Source: Streptomyces curacoi
Lineage (GTDB): Bacteria > Actinomycetota > Actinomycetes > Streptomycetales > Streptomycetaceae
Assembly: GCF_001513975.1 (NCBI RefSeq)
Contig: NZ_KQ947987.1
Location: 1 to 64,000, forward strand
DNA: 64,000 nucleotides
Reading direction: 5' to 3'
The notes under the pieces are model-generated. The model did no database searches. It saw only the letters and a list, made by a program, of their open reading frames with translations, and was not told the origin of the DNA. Both the position numbers and the translations under genes were made by a program. Of this stretch, positions 37,503-46,549 are shown one piece after another. How positions within the stretch are numbered: the first letter of the stretch is position 1; each line of letters starts with the position of its first letter.

Positions 37503-38348
37503 CTACTTGACGATGACGCCGATCTTCGGCGCGGGCTCGTTCTTGTAGTTGGCCGGACCGAAGTTGTCCTGGACGGCCTTGTCCCAGGCCTTCTCCTTGA
37601 CCATCTTCTCGAGGGCGGCGTTGATCTTGTTGAGGGTCTCCGTGTCGCCCTTCTGTACACCGATGCCGTAGTTCTCGTTGCTCAGCTTGAGGCCGGCGAG
37701 CTTGAACTTGCCCTTGTACTGCTCCTGCGCGGCGTAGCCGGCCAGGATCGAGTCGTCCGTGGTCAGGGCATCCACAGTGCCGTTCTGCAGAGCGGCGAGG
37801 CACTCCGAGTAGCCACTCTTCTCCGCCAGGTTGGCCTTCGGAGCGAAGTCGTCCCTGACGTTCTGGGCCGAGGTGGAGCCGGTCACCGAGCACAGGTTCT
37901 TGCCGTTGAGGTCGGTGGCCTCGGTGATGTCCGAGTCCGTCGTGACCAGCAGGTCCTGGTGGGCCAGCAGGTAGGGACCGGCGAAGTCGACCGACTTCTT
38001 GCGCTCGTCGGTGATCGAGTAGGTGGCGGCGATGAACTTCACGTCGCCGCGCTTCAGCGCGTTCTCACGGTCCGGGGTCTTGGTCTCGACGAACTCGATC
38101 TGGTCGGCGTCGTAGCCGAGCTCCTTCGCCACGTACGTCGCCACGTCCACGTCGAAGCCGGAGAAGGAACCGTCGGGCTCCTTCAGGCCCAGACCAGGCT
38201 GGTCGTACTTGATACCGATCTTGATCTTGTCACCGCCACCGGAACCCGAACCACCCTCGTTGTCACCGTTCCCGCCACCACACGCGGTGGCAGTGATGGA
38301 GAGAACGAGTGCAGCGGCGGCCGCGGCGGAGACCTTGCGGAGCTTCAT
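37503..38348 (-). CDS. gluB: Glutamate-binding lipoprotein GluB
   Basis: A 281-residue substrate-binding lipoprotein. Signal peptide with Lys/Arg start, Ala/Val core and lipobox ending at Cys23 (TATAC-GGG), then a Gly/Ser-rich linker. The bilobed periplasmic-binding fold shows PGLGLKEPDGSFSGFDVDVATYVAKELG and the substrate-contact loop ITDERKKSVDFAGPYLLA. It captures glutamate outside and delivers it to GluCD. ATG at 38348 is preferred because AAGG lies 9 nt upstream. An ATG three codons earlier directly abuts that site and cannot use it. Confidence 0.9.
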   Translation of the reverse strand: MKLRKVSAAAAAALVLSITATACGGGNGDNEGGSGSGGGDKIKIGIKYDQPGLGLKEPDGSFSGFDVDVATYVAKELGYDADQIEFVETKTPDRENALKRGDVKFIAATYSITDERKKSVDFAGPYLLAHQDLLVTTDSDITEATDLNGKNLCSVTGSTSAQNVRDDFAPKANLAEKSGYSECLAALQNGTVDALTTDDSILAGYAAQEQYKGKFKLAGLKLSNENYGIGVQKGDTETLNKINAALEKMVKEKAWDKAVQDNFGPANYKNEPAPKIGVIVK

Positions 38349-38428
38349 GGTGAACATCCTTTGCTGATGAAGAGATGCGTGCCGTCAGGGGCGGGTGACG
38401 CAGGTCGTCGGGTGTGTGAAGCAGTCCG

Positions 38429-39205
38429 TCAGTGGTGCAGGATCTTGGACAGGAAGTCCTTCGCGCGGTCGCTGCGCGGGTTGCTGAAGAACTGGTCCGG
38501 CACAGCTTCTTCGACGATCTTGCCGTCCGCCATGAACACCACCCGGTTGGCGGCCGAACGGGCGAAGCCCATCTCGTGGGTGACGACGATCATGGTCATG
38601 CCGTCGCGGGCGAGCTGCTGCATGACCTCCAGGACCTCGTTGATCATCTCCGGGTCGAGAGCCGACGTCGGCTCGTCGAAGAGCATGACCTTGGGGTCCA
38701 TGGCCAACGCCCGGGCGATGGCCACACGCTGCTGCTGGCCACCGGAGAGCTGTGCGGGGTACTTGTCCGCCTGGCTGGCCACGCCCACCCGGTCGAGCAG
38801 GGCGCGGGCCTTCTCCTCGGCCTTCTTCTTGTCCGCCTTACGGACCTTGATCTGGCCCAGCATCACGTTCTCGAGCACGGTCTTGTGCGCGAAAAGGTTG
38901 AAGGACTGGAAGACCATCCCGACGTCGGCGCGCAGCCGGGCCAGTTCCTTGCCTTCCTGGGGCAGCGGCTTGCCGTCGATGGCGATCGTGCCGGAGTCGA
39001 TCGTCTCGAGGCGGTTGATGGTGCGGCACAGGGTGGACTTCCCGGACCCGGAGGGTCCGATGACCACGACGACCTCGCCGCGGGCGATCGTCAGATCGAT
39101 GTCCTGGAGTACGTGCAACGCGCCGAAGTGCTTGTTGACATTCTTCAGGACGACCAGCTCACCGGTCGCGGCCCTGTCTTCCTTGGCCACCGATACTTCG
39201 GTCAT
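38429..39205 (-). CDS. gluA: Glutamate ABC transporter ATP-binding protein GluA
   Basis: A 258-residue ATPase of polar amino-acid importers. Walker [11 protein letters not shown]-loop [20 protein letters not shown], signature [15 protein letters not shown], Walker [14 protein letters not shown] and switch His in VVTHEMGFA are all intact. The first ~18 residues are variable. It leads the gluABCD operon, transcribed leftward. GGAGGACGGAGCC precedes the ATG. The region upstream of 39205 is shared with the divergent two-component system. Confidence 0.92.
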   Translation of the reverse strand: MTEVSVAKEDRAATGELVVLKNVNKHFGALHVLQDIDLTIARGEVVVVIGPSGSGKSTLCRTINRLETIDSGTIAIDGKPLPQEGKELARLRADVGMVFQSFNLFAHKTVLENVMLGQIKVRKADKKKAEEKARALLDRVGVASQADKYPAQLSGGQQQRVAIARALAMDPKVMLFDEPTSALDPEMINEVLEVMQQLARDGMTMIVVTHEMGFARSAANRVVFMADGKIVEEAVPDQFFSNPRSDRAKDFLSKILHH

Positions 39206-39298
39206 CGCTCTCAGGCTCCGTCCTCCTCGGTTTCGGAGGACAGTAGTAACCGTATCCGACCTGCGTCATTAGTTCTGAGGGGAATCTGAGCATCACGA

Positions 39299-39314
39299 TC
39301 CGATAGCAATCGGA
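39299..39314. promoter_or_regulatory. Inverted repeat between gluA and the two-component system
   Basis: TCCGAT at 39299-39304 and ATCGGA at 39309-39314 flank AGCA in the divergent region, about 95 bp upstream of gluA. It could be an operator for either direction. Confidence 0.4.
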
Positions 39315-39422
39315 CACGTGTCGTAGCACTTGTGACCTGGACGCGTACCGGCTGCATAACGGAAGCCCCGAGCAACCGGAACCCCCTTGACGGCGTCCTC
39401 GTCCATCAGCGTGACTGCCATG

Positions 39423-39444
39423 GTGCACGCGCGCGCGTGCACGC
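39423..39444. promoter_or_regulatory. Alternating purine-pyrimidine palindrome before the response regulator gene
   Basis: An 18-bp perfect palindrome, GTGCACGCGCGCGTGCAC (39423-39440), extends to 22 bp of strict purine-pyrimidine alternation. It lies 50 bp upstream of the response regulator start. It may be a regulator site or prone to Z-form DNA. Confidence 0.5.
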
Positions 39445-39493
39445 ACTGTCTACCTACCTGAATCGTACGGCCGATGAACCGAAGGAGGCCGGG

Positions 39494-40180
39494 GTGAGAC
39501 TGCTCCTCGTCGAGGACGACAACCATGTCGCCGCCGCGCTGTCCGCGGTCCTGGCGCGACACGGTTTCGACGTCACGCACGCGCGCAGCGGCGAGGAGGC
39601 CCTCCAGGCGCTCGTCCCCGAGGGCAACGGCTTCGGCGTCGTCCTCCTCGACCTGGGCCTGCCCGACCAGGACGGCTACGAGGTCTGCGGCAAGATCCGC
39701 AAGCGCACCAGCACCCCGGTGATCATGGTCACCGCGCGCTCCGACGTCCGCTCCCGCATCCACGGCCTCAACCTCGGGGCCGACGACTATGTGGTGAAGC
39801 CGTACGACACCGGAGAACTGCTCGCCCGGATCCACGCGGTCAGCCGGCGCACCGTGCAGGAGGACGCCGGGACCGGCGGCGACGGCGCGCTGCGCCTGGG
39901 GCCGGTGCACATCGAACTGGCCACCCGCCAGGTCAGTGTGGACGGTTCGGTGATCCAGCTGACCCGCAAGGAGTTCGATCTCCTGGCCCTGCTCGCGCAG
40001 CGCCCCGGGGTGGTCTTCCGCCGGGAGCAGATCATCAGCGAGGTGTGGCGCACGAGTTGGGAGGGGACCGGGCGCACGCTTGAGGTGCATGTGGCGTCCC
40101 TGCGCGCCAAGCTGCGGATGCCGGCGCTGATCGAGACCGTACGCGGAGTCGGCTACCGGCTCGTCGCCCCGGCCGCGTAG
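39494..40180 (+). CDS. OmpR/PhoB-family response regulator
   Basis: 228 residues. Receiver domain with acidic pair DD at 8-9, phospho-acceptor Asp53 (LLDLGLPDQDG), Thr in MVTAR and Lys in VVKPYD. The C-terminal winged helix (~130-225) has LTRKEFDLLALLAQRPGVVFRREQI and VRGVGYRLV. GTG start with GAAGGAGG 5 nt upstream. The kinase gene begins 9 bp after the stop, so they form one operon and a cognate pair. The target genes are unknown. The divergent glu operon and the convergent TAXI binding protein are the nearest candidates. Confidence 0.9.
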   Translation: MRLLLVEDDNHVAAALSAVLARHGFDVTHARSGEEALQALVPEGNGFGVVLLDLGLPDQDGYEVCGKIRKRTSTPVIMVTARSDVRSRIHGLNLGADDYVVKPYDTGELLARIHAVSRRTVQEDAGTGGDGALRLGPVHIELATRQVSVDGSVIQLTRKEFDLLALLAQRPGVVFRREQIISEVWRTSWEGTGRTLEVHVASLRAKLRMPALIETVRGVGYRLVAPAA

Positions 40181-40189
40181 CGAGCAAGG

Positions 40190-41581
40190 GTGCGCACTCG
40201 TCTCCTCCCGCTGCTCATCGTTCTGATGGCGGCCGTGCTGCTCGCACTCGGTGTACCGCTCGCCGTCAGCCTCGCCGCGGCCCAGCAGCAGAAGGTGGTC
40301 GTCGACCGGATCGACGACACGGCGTACTTCGCGGCCATCGCGCAGTTCGCCGCCAACGACCCCGACGGCACCCGCGACGAAGAGCGCACCCTGAACCGGG
40401 AGTTCGCGACCTACTACGACGTCTACGGCATTCGGGCCGGTGTCTTCCTCCCCGGCGGCACGCCCATGGCCAACGCGCCGGCGACCTGGTTCCTGCCCCA
40501 GCAGGGCGAGGTGCGCGAGGCCTTCGAGGAGTCGCTGCTCAGCCGGCGCAGCCACGACCCCAAGCAGGTGTGGCCCTGGCAGCGCAACCGCCTCGTCATC
40601 GCCTCGCCGGTCATCCGGGACGGTGATGTCGTCGCGGTCGTGGTCACCGACTCGCCCACCGGGCAGATGCGCTCGCGGATCCTCCACGGCTGGCTGATCA
40701 TCGGCGCGGGTCTGACCGCCGCGATGCTGGTGGCTGTCGGGGCGGCGCTGCGGCTGACGGGCTGGGTGCTCAGACCGGTGCGGGTGCTGGACGCCTCGAC
40801 CCACGACATTGCCACCGGCCGGCTGAAGTCCCGGGTCGCGGTGGCCAGCGGTCCGCCGGAACTCAGGCGGTTGGCCCGGTCGTTCAACGAGATGGCGGAC
40901 AACGTCGAGGACGTCCTGGAACAGCAGCGCGCCTTCGTCGCCGACGCCTCCCATCAACTGCGCAATCCCCTGGCGGCACTGCTGCTGCGCATCGAACTGC
41001 TCGCCTTCGAGCTCCCCGAGGGCAACGAGGAGATCGCCTCGGTGCAGGCCGAGGGCAAGCGCCTGGCGCAGGTCCTCGACGACCTGCTCGACCTGGCCCT
41101 GGCCGAGCACACCGAGGCCGACCTCCGGCTCACCGACATCGGCGCGCTGGCCGCCGAACGCGTCGCGGCCTGGTCGCCGACCGCCGAGGCCAAGGGCGTA
41201 CGGCTGGTGGGGGACTGCCCGCCCACCACCGCCTGGGCCGACCCGGTCGCACTGTCCAGCGCGCTGGACGCGGTGATCGACAACGCGGTCAAGTTCACAC
41301 CGCAGGACGAGCGCGTCGAGGTCACCGTCACATCCAACGGCAGTACGTCGACGATCGTGGTGACCGACCACGGTCCCGGCCTCACCGACGAGGAACTCGC
41401 GCGCATCGGCGACCGCTTCTGGCGCAGCGGACGGCACCAGAACATCAAGGGCTCGGGCCTGGGGCTGTCGATCTCACGGGCGCTGCTCGCGGCGGGCGGG
41501 GGCTCCATCTCCTACGGCCATCATGAGCCGCATGGCCTGCGGGTGACGGTGACGGTGCCGAGGTCCGGGCCGGAGGCGTAG
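40190..41581 (+). CDS. Sensor histidine kinase
   Basis: A 463-residue membrane kinase. A transmembrane helix (~7-29), a ~135-residue extracytoplasmic sensor region without recognised family, a second helix (~167-189), HAMP (~190-243), HisKA with phospho-acceptor His255 (VADASHQLRNPLAALL), and an ATPase with NAVKFTPQD, VTDHGPGL and GSGLGLSIS. GTG start, 9 bp after the regulator gene. The sensor region is the right size for a PAS-like fold or for docking a periplasmic binding protein. An orphan TAXI-type protein is encoded convergently 32 bp away. Confidence 0.9.
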   Translation: MRTRLLPLLIVLMAAVLLALGVPLAVSLAAAQQQKVVVDRIDDTAYFAAIAQFAANDPDGTRDEERTLNREFATYYDVYGIRAGVFLPGGTPMANAPATWFLPQQGEVREAFEESLLSRRSHDPKQVWPWQRNRLVIASPVIRDGDVVAVVVTDSPTGQMRSRILHGWLIIGAGLTAAMLVAVGAALRLTGWVLRPVRVLDASTHDIATGRLKSRVAVASGPPELRRLARSFNEMADNVEDVLEQQRAFVADASHQLRNPLAALLLRIELLAFELPEGNEEIASVQAEGKRLAQVLDDLLDLALAEHTEADLRLTDIGALAAERVAAWSPTAEAKGVRLVGDCPPTTAWADPVALSSALDAVIDNAVKFTPQDERVEVTVTSNGSTSTIVVTDHGPGLTDEELARIGDRFWRSGRHQNIKGSGLGLSISRALLAAGGGSISYGHHEPHGLRVTVTVPRSGPEA

Positions 41582-41613
41582 CGGTCCTCTCCCACGGCCG
41601 CGCCGAGCCGTGG

Positions 41614-42609
41614 TCAGGGCTTGACCGACTGGTAGTAGCGCTGGGCGCCCTGGTGCAGGGCCAGGGGATCGGTGTAGATCGCCGTGCGCAGGTCGACGAA
41701 CTGGGCGGAGTGGACATGGCGGCCGATGCCGTCGCGGCTCTTGATCACCGTGCGGGTGATCCATTCGGTGAGTCTGGGGTCCATGTTCTCGCGGGTGATC
41801 AGCAGGTTGGACACGGCGATCGTCGGCACGGTGTCCCCGTTCTGCACGGAGGGGTAGGCCGACTCCGGCATGTTCGTCGCCCGGTAGAAATGAGCCGCGT
41901 CGCTCTGGGCGTGCACGGCGGCGACAAGGCGGGCGTCGATCGGCACGAACCGGAAGGAGGACGTCTCGGCGATGTCGTCCAGACCGTCCGTCGGCACCCC
42001 GCTCGACCAGAAGAACGCGTCGAGCTCCTTGCCGAGCCGCTTCGGACCGGTGTCGATGCCGTCCGACCGGGGCGTGATGTCCTTCTCCGGGTCGATGCCG
42101 GCGGCCTCCAGCACCCGGGTGGCGATCAACCGCACACCCGAGTTGGGCCGCCCTATGGCCACCCGTTTGCCCTTCAGGTCCGCGACGGAGCGGATGTCCG
42201 AGTCCGGCGGGACGACGAGCTGCACATAGTCGTCGTACAGGCGGGCGACACCGCGCAGCCGGTCGGTGACGGTCCTGCCGTCGATCTTGAACGTGTCCAC
42301 CGCGTCGGCGGCGGCGATCGTGAAGTCGGCCTGGCCGGTCGCCACGCGCTCGACGTTCTCCTGGGAACCGTCGCTCGTCAGCAGCTTCACCTTCAGGTTC
42401 GGCATGTCCTTGGCGAGTTCGTCGCGCAGGAGCTTGCCGTACTCCTGATAGACCCCCGCGCGCGTGCCCGTGCTGAACGTGATCGTCCCGCTCGGCGGCT
42501 CCTCACCCAGGGGCAGCAGCCACCACAGCAGCAACCCGAAGGCGACGAACCCGGCGGCCCCGCCCTGCAGGGCCCGGCGTCGGCTGATGCGGGTGAGTGC
42601 CTTGGACAT
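41614..42609 (-). CDS. TAXI-family TRAP-type substrate-binding protein, orphan
   Basis: 331 residues. The N-terminus SRRRALQGGAAGFVAFGLLLWW is a Tat-like signal or membrane anchor. The rest is a TAXI-family solute-binding fold: ITFSTGTRAGVYQEYGKLLRDELA, GQADFTIAAADAVDTF, LYDDYVQLVVPPDSDI, GKRVAIGRPNSGVRLIATRVLEAAGI and KELDAFFWSSGVPTDGL. TAXI proteins usually feed glutamate-like or dicarboxylic substrates to a TRAP DctQM permease, but no permease is encoded nearby. Its neighbour is a two-component system, and a sensory role is plausible. Start ATG at 42609. Upstream extension reads through a short repeat and is not credible. Confidence 0.82.
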   Translation of the reverse strand: MSKALTRISRRRALQGGAAGFVAFGLLLWWLLPLGEEPPSGTITFSTGTRAGVYQEYGKLLRDELAKDMPNLKVKLLTSDGSQENVERVATGQADFTIAAADAVDTFKIDGRTVTDRLRGVARLYDDYVQLVVPPDSDIRSVADLKGKRVAIGRPNSGVRLIATRVLEAAGIDPEKDITPRSDGIDTGPKRLGKELDAFFWSSGVPTDGLDDIAETSSFRFVPIDARLVAAVHAQSDAAHFYRATNMPESAYPSVQNGDTVPTIAVSNLLITRENMDPRLTEWITRTVIKSRDGIGRHVHSAQFVDLRTAIYTDPLALHQGAQRYYQSVKP

Positions 42610-42667
42610 GGCCGAGATCCTGCCAGCCGGTACGCGGTGCTGACCAGGGCAGAGGTCACAGTGACCA

Positions 42668-42699
42668 GGGCAGAGGGCAGAGGGCAGAGGGCAGAGGGC
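42668..42699. repeat. 7-bp microsatellite (GCAGAGG), about four units
   Basis: Four tandem GCAGAGG units at about 42670-42699, with flanking imperfect copies, in the divergent space between the TAXI protein and the MazG-like gene. The length is typical of slippage-prone DNA. Confidence 0.7.
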
Positions 42700-42778
42700 G
42701 TAGGGCACAGGGGAGTGGGGCAGGAGGCGGGGCCGGCGGGCCCGGAGGACTGTCGGACCCGGCCGTTACAGTCGGCGC

Positions 42779-43180
42779 ATGAGTTCTTCGCCCGCCGACC
42801 TGGTCCGTGAATTCCACCGCGCCTTCGGGCTCGACGCCCGCAGTACACCGACCGAGGTCTCGCCGGAACTCGCCGCCCACCGTGGAGAACTGCTCGCCGA
42901 GGAGGCCGCGGAGGTCGCCGAGGTGTCCGTCAGCGGTCCGCTGGACCGGCTCGCGCACGAGCTGGCGGACGTCGTCTACGTCGCGTACGGCACGGCCCTG
43001 GTGCACGGCATCGACCTCGACGCCGTACTGGCCGAGATCCACCGCTCCAACATGACCAAGCTGGGCCCCGACGGCGAGGTCGCCCGCCGCGAGGACGGCA
43101 AGGTCCTCAAGGGCGAGCACTACGAGGCACCGGACGTGACCGGTGTACTGCGGCGCCAGGGATGGGCCGGCCGGGGATAA
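42779..43180 (+). CDS. MazG-like NTP pyrophosphohydrolase
   Basis: A 133-residue all-alpha protein of the MazG/HisE-like superfamily. The metal-binding pattern EExxE...ExxD is visible in LLAEEAAEVAEV and LAHELADVVYVAYGTA. IHRSNMTKLGPDGEVARREDGKVLKG is also typical of this group. It would hydrolyse a non-canonical or damaged NTP to NMP and pyrophosphate. Substrate unknown. It stands alone, divergent from the TAXI gene and convergent with the PCMT-like gene. Confidence 0.8.
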   Translation: MSSSPADLVREFHRAFGLDARSTPTEVSPELAAHRGELLAEEAAEVAEVSVSGPLDRLAHELADVVYVAYGTALVHGIDLDAVLAEIHRSNMTKLGPDGEVARREDGKVLKGEHYEAPDVTGVLRRQGWAGRG

Positions 43181-43241
43181 CAGCCGCACCCGCGGTGACA
43201 GCGGCACAGGGGCGGCAACAGCGGCAGAGGGCAGCTGCGGC

Positions 43242-43904
43242 TCAGGAAGTGTCCGCCTCCGCCCACGGGAAGCCGTACCGCCCCTGCAGCCGGACGAAGC
43301 GGGCCGAGGTCAGCACCCGTACCCGCTTCAGCCCCGACGCGGTGCGCTCGAAGCACACGACCTGCTCGTCCCCGCCCGGCCCGATCGGCTGCACCAGGCG
43401 GCCCGCCGGGCGCAGCTGTGCGACCAGTGGCGCGGGCACCTCGAGGAACGCGGCCGACACCACGACCGCGTCGTACGGGGCACGGTCGGGCACGCCGCCG
43501 CTGCCGTCGCCGACGCGCAGGTCCACGTTCCGTACGCCCTGCCGGGCGAGATGGTCGCGGGCCCGCGCGGCGAGGTCCGGCCGCAGCTCGATGCTGACCA
43601 CGTCGGCTGCCATGCGGGCGAGCAGCGCGGTCTGGAAGCCGAGACCGGTCCCGACCTCGAGGACGTGCTCACTGCCTTGCAGACCGAGACTTTCGATCAT
43701 CGCGGCCGACAGGGACGGCTGTGTGGTGACCTGCCCCTGTCCGATGGCGAAGGGCACGTCGAGGTAGGCGGCGTACGCCTGCTCGGCCGGGACGAATCGC
43801 GCCCGGGGCGTCGTCCGCACGGCGTCGAGCAGCCGTTCGTCCCGGATCCCGGCGGTCCTGAGCGTCCGTACGAGATCCTCGGGTCCCACGGGCTTCGACT
43901 TCAT
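43242..43904 (-). CDS. Protein-L-isoaspartate O-methyltransferase-like protein
   Basis: A 220-residue SAM-dependent methyltransferase. PCMT features: RARFVPAEQAYAAYLDVPFAIGQGQVTTQPSLSAAMIESL at the N-terminus, SAM motif LEVGTGLGFQTALLA, and LRPAGRLVQPIG near the C-terminus. It may repair isoaspartyl residues in aged proteins, but the family includes lanthipeptide and other variants. Start ATG at 43904 is preferred. A GTG three codons earlier is possible. It is divergent from miaB. Confidence 0.82.
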   Translation of the reverse strand: MKSKPVGPEDLVRTLRTAGIRDERLLDAVRTTPRARFVPAEQAYAAYLDVPFAIGQGQVTTQPSLSAAMIESLGLQGSEHVLEVGTGLGFQTALLARMAADVVSIELRPDLAARARDHLARQGVRNVDLRVGDGSGGVPDRAPYDAVVVSAAFLEVPAPLVAQLRPAGRLVQPIGPGGDEQVVCFERTASGLKRVRVLTSARFVRLQGRYGFPWAEADTS

Positions 43905-44013
43905 GGCGGTCACCCCACACCGCCAGGCTAGGCGCCGCGGCCGTCACGAGCCGCCCGGGCGGACCCGTCGTCCGAGTGCGGGGGCTTCCCGGACGCTGCC
44001 TTAGGCTTACAGG

Positions 44014-45531
44014 GTGACCAGCATCAGCGACCGGAGCCAGGCAGTGGGCGTCAAGACCTACGAAGTACGCACCTACGGGTGCCAGATGAACGTCCACGAC
44101 TCCGAACGCTTGTCCGGCCTCCTCGAAGAGGCCGGTTACGTCCGCGCCCCCGAGGGCTCCGACGGTGACGCGGACGTCGTCGTCTTCAACACCTGCGCGG
44201 TCCGGGAGAACGCCGACAACAAGCTGTACGGCAACCTCGGCCACCTCGCCCCGAAGAAGGCCAGGCGGCCCGGGATGCAGATCGCGGTCGGCGGCTGCCT
44301 CGCGCAGAAGGACCGCGACACCATCGTGAAGCGGGCGCCCTGGGTGGACGTCGTCTTCGGCACGCACAACATCGGCAAGCTGCCCGTCCTGCTGGAACGC
44401 GCGCGCGTGCAGGAAGAGGCGCAGGTCGAGATCGCCGAGTCGCTGGAGGCGTTCCCCTCGACGCTGCCGACCCGCCGTGAGAGCGCCTACGCGGCCTGGG
44501 TGTCGATCTCCGTCGGCTGCAACAACACCTGCACCTTCTGTATCGTCCCGGCCCTGCGCGGCAAGGAGAAGGACCGCCGCCCCGGCGACATCCTCGCCGA
44601 GGTCGAGGCCCTCGTCGCCGAGGGCGTCTCCGAGATCACGCTGCTCGGCCAGAACGTCAACGCGTACGGCTCCGACATCGGCGACCGCGAGGCGTTCAGC
44701 AAGCTGCTGCGCGCCTGCGGAAAGATCGAGGGTCTGGAGCGCGTCCGCTTCACCTCGCCGCACCCCCGCGACTTCACGGACGACGTGATCGCGGCCATGG
44801 CCGAGACGCCGAACGTGATGCCGCAGCTGCACATGCCGCTCCAGTCCGGCTCGGACACGGTCCTGAAGGCGATGCGCCGCTCCTACCGCCAGGAGCGCTA
44901 CCTCCGGATCATCGAGAAGGTCCGGGCCGCCATCCCGCACGCCGCGATCACCACGGACATCATCGTGGGCTTCCCCGGCGAGACCGAGGAGGACTTCGAG
45001 CAGACCCTGCACGTCGTCCGCGAGGCCCGTTTCGCCCAGGCCTTCACCTTCCAGTACTCCAAGCGCCCCGGCACCCCCGCCGCGACCATGGAGAACCAGA
45101 TCCCCAAGGAGGTCGTCCAGGCGCGCTACGAGCGTCTCGTCGCCCTTCAGGAGGAGATCTCCTGGGAGGAGAACAAGAAGCAGGTCGGCCGCACGCTTGA
45201 GCTGATGGTCGCCGAGGGCGAGGGCCGCAAGGACGACGCCACGCACCGTCTCTCCGGCCGCGCCCCCGACAACCGCCTGGTCCACTTCACCAAGCCGGAG
45301 CAGGAGGTCCGTCCCGGCGACGTGGTGACCGTCGAGGTCACGTACGCCGCCCCGCACCACCTCCTCGCCGAGGGCCCCGTCCTGAACGTGCGCCGCACGC
45401 GCGCGGGGGACGCCTGGGAGAAGCGCAACGCCGCGGAGCAGGCCAAGCCGGCGGGCGTCCTGCTCGGCCTGCCCAAGGTGGGCGTGCCCGAGCCGCTGCC
45501 GGTGGTCACCGGGGGCTGTGCCGTCGACTGA
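44014..45531 (+). CDS. miaB: tRNA-2-methylthio-N6-isopentenyladenosine synthase MiaB
   Basis: A 505-residue radical-SAM methylthiotransferase that completes ms2i6A at position 37 of tRNAs reading UNN codons. Two iron-sulfur clusters: Cys23 (TYGCQMN), Cys61 (NTCAVRE) and Cys95 (GGCLAQ); Cys169, 173 and 176 in [23 protein letters not shown] and FPGETEEDF are family hallmarks, and the TRAM domain ends near residue 460. The last ~40 residues vary. GTG start. miaA, which makes its substrate, is 1.8 kb downstream at 47298. Confidence 0.93.
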   Translation: MTSISDRSQAVGVKTYEVRTYGCQMNVHDSERLSGLLEEAGYVRAPEGSDGDADVVVFNTCAVRENADNKLYGNLGHLAPKKARRPGMQIAVGGCLAQKDRDTIVKRAPWVDVVFGTHNIGKLPVLLERARVQEEAQVEIAESLEAFPSTLPTRRESAYAAWVSISVGCNNTCTFCIVPALRGKEKDRRPGDILAEVEALVAEGVSEITLLGQNVNAYGSDIGDREAFSKLLRACGKIEGLERVRFTSPHPRDFTDDVIAAMAETPNVMPQLHMPLQSGSDTVLKAMRRSYRQERYLRIIEKVRAAIPHAAITTDIIVGFPGETEEDFEQTLHVVREARFAQAFTFQYSKRPGTPAATMENQIPKEVVQARYERLVALQEEISWEENKKQVGRTLELMVAEGEGRKDDATHRLSGRAPDNRLVHFTKPEQEVRPGDVVTVEVTYAAPHHLLAEGPVLNVRRTRAGDAWEKRNAAEQAKPAGVLLGLPKVGVPEPLPVVTGGCAVD

Positions 45532-45563
45532 CCGAACCGTGAGGGGCACGTACCGCCTGCGGT

Positions 45564-45582
45564 ACTCGCTCGCGTAGCGAGT
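45564..45582 (+). terminator. Hairpin after miaB
   Basis: ACTCGCT and AGCGAGT (7 bp, loop CGCGT) lie 33 bp after the miaB stop. No T-run follows. Confidence 0.5.
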
Positions 45583-45630
45583 GGGGAGCAGCGGAACGCG
45601 TGTGGAGCAGCGGAACGCGTGTGGAGCACG
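45581..45630. repeat. 19-bp direct repeat between miaB and the LigB-like gene
   Basis: GAGCAGCGGAACGCG occurs at 45586-45600 and 45605-45619, giving a 19-bp period with a partial third copy. Confidence 0.7.
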
Positions 45631-45693
45631 GACGCCCCGTGACCCGAGGAAGCCGTCCCGGCCCGTCCGGGGCGCCGCAGTAGGCTGCCGATC

Positions 45694-46407
45694 ATGCTTG
45701 TCGCCGCCGCAGTCTGCCCCTGCCCGCCCCTCCTGGTGCCCCAGGTCGCTGCGGGCGCCGCACCCGAGCTGGACGCCGCGCGTGCCGCCTGCACGGACGC
45801 GCTCGGCGTCCTCGCCGCCGCCCGGCCCGACCTTCTGGTGATCGTCGGCCCCGCCGAGGAGAGCGGGCGCGGGACGTACGCGGAAGGCACGCCGGGCTCG
45901 TTCCGGGGGTTCGGCGTGGACATCGACGTACGACTGGGCGCGGAGCGGGGCGCCCGGCCGCAGCGCGCGCTTCCCTCCTCGCTCGCCGTGGCCGCATGGC
46001 TGCTGGAGCGGACCGGGTGGTCGGACGCTCCGATCGAGGGACTCGGAGTGGGGGAACCTCTGGAGCCCGAGCGGTGTATCCAAGCAGGGAGGGACATCGC
46101 AGCCCGGGCCGAGCGGGTGGCGCTGCTGGTGATGGGCGACGCCAGCGCCTGCCGCACGCTCAAGGCTCCCGGCTACCTCGACGCGCGGGCGGCACCCTTC
46201 GACGCGTCCGTCGCGCGTGCGCTGGGCGCGGCTGACGTGGCGGCCCTCAAGACGCTGGACGTCGAGCTCGCGCGCGACCTGAAGGCCTCGGGTCGAGCGC
46301 CCTGGCAGGTCCTCGCGGGCGCCGCCGAGGACGCGACCCTCTCGGGCGCCCTGCTGTACGAGGACGCGCCGTACGGGGTGGGGTACATGGTCGCGACCTG
46401 GTCGTGA
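45694..46407 (+). CDS. Class III extradiol dioxygenase subunit B-like (LigB/MEMO fold) protein
   Basis: 237 residues resembling the LigB/MEMO fold: CPCPPLLVPQVAAG at the start, RPDLLVIVGPAEESG, AWLLERTGW, and VALLVMGDASACRT. The metal-binding His cluster of true ring-cleaving dioxygenases is not evident (CPCPP and GPAEE stand where His would be), so it may be non-catalytic. A conserved hypothetical in Streptomyces, sitting between miaB and miaA, which suggests a link with RNA or translation only by position. Confidence 0.6.
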   Translation: MLVAAAVCPCPPLLVPQVAAGAAPELDAARAACTDALGVLAAARPDLLVIVGPAEESGRGTYAEGTPGSFRGFGVDIDVRLGAERGARPQRALPSSLAVAAWLLERTGWSDAPIEGLGVGEPLEPERCIQAGRDIAARAERVALLVMGDASACRTLKAPGYLDARAAPFDASVARALGAADVAALKTLDVELARDLKASGRAPWQVLAGAAEDATLSGALLYEDAPYGVGYMVATWS

Positions 46408-46499
46408 AACCGGCGGCCGCGCGGTTGCTGCACGGCCCGCGACCGCCAGCCCGGGGATCGCTCTGCCGACCGGCGCCTTGCACACCGACCCCGAAACGG

Positions 46500-46537
46500 C
46501 GGACGGCCGGGGAGCCGTCAAGCCCCGCGGCCGTCCG
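46500..46537. terminator. Bidirectional hairpin between convergent genes
   Basis: An inverted repeat pairs 46500-46508 with 46529-46537, with inner GGGG/CCCC, between the LigB-like gene and the convergent antitoxin-like gene. Confidence 0.65.
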
Positions 46538-46549
46538 TCGATGTGCCGT

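Noticed and set aside
42660..42708. N-terminal extension of the TAXI protein
   Set aside because: It is a translation of the 7-bp repeat and has no ribosome-binding site. The signal peptide begins at 42609.
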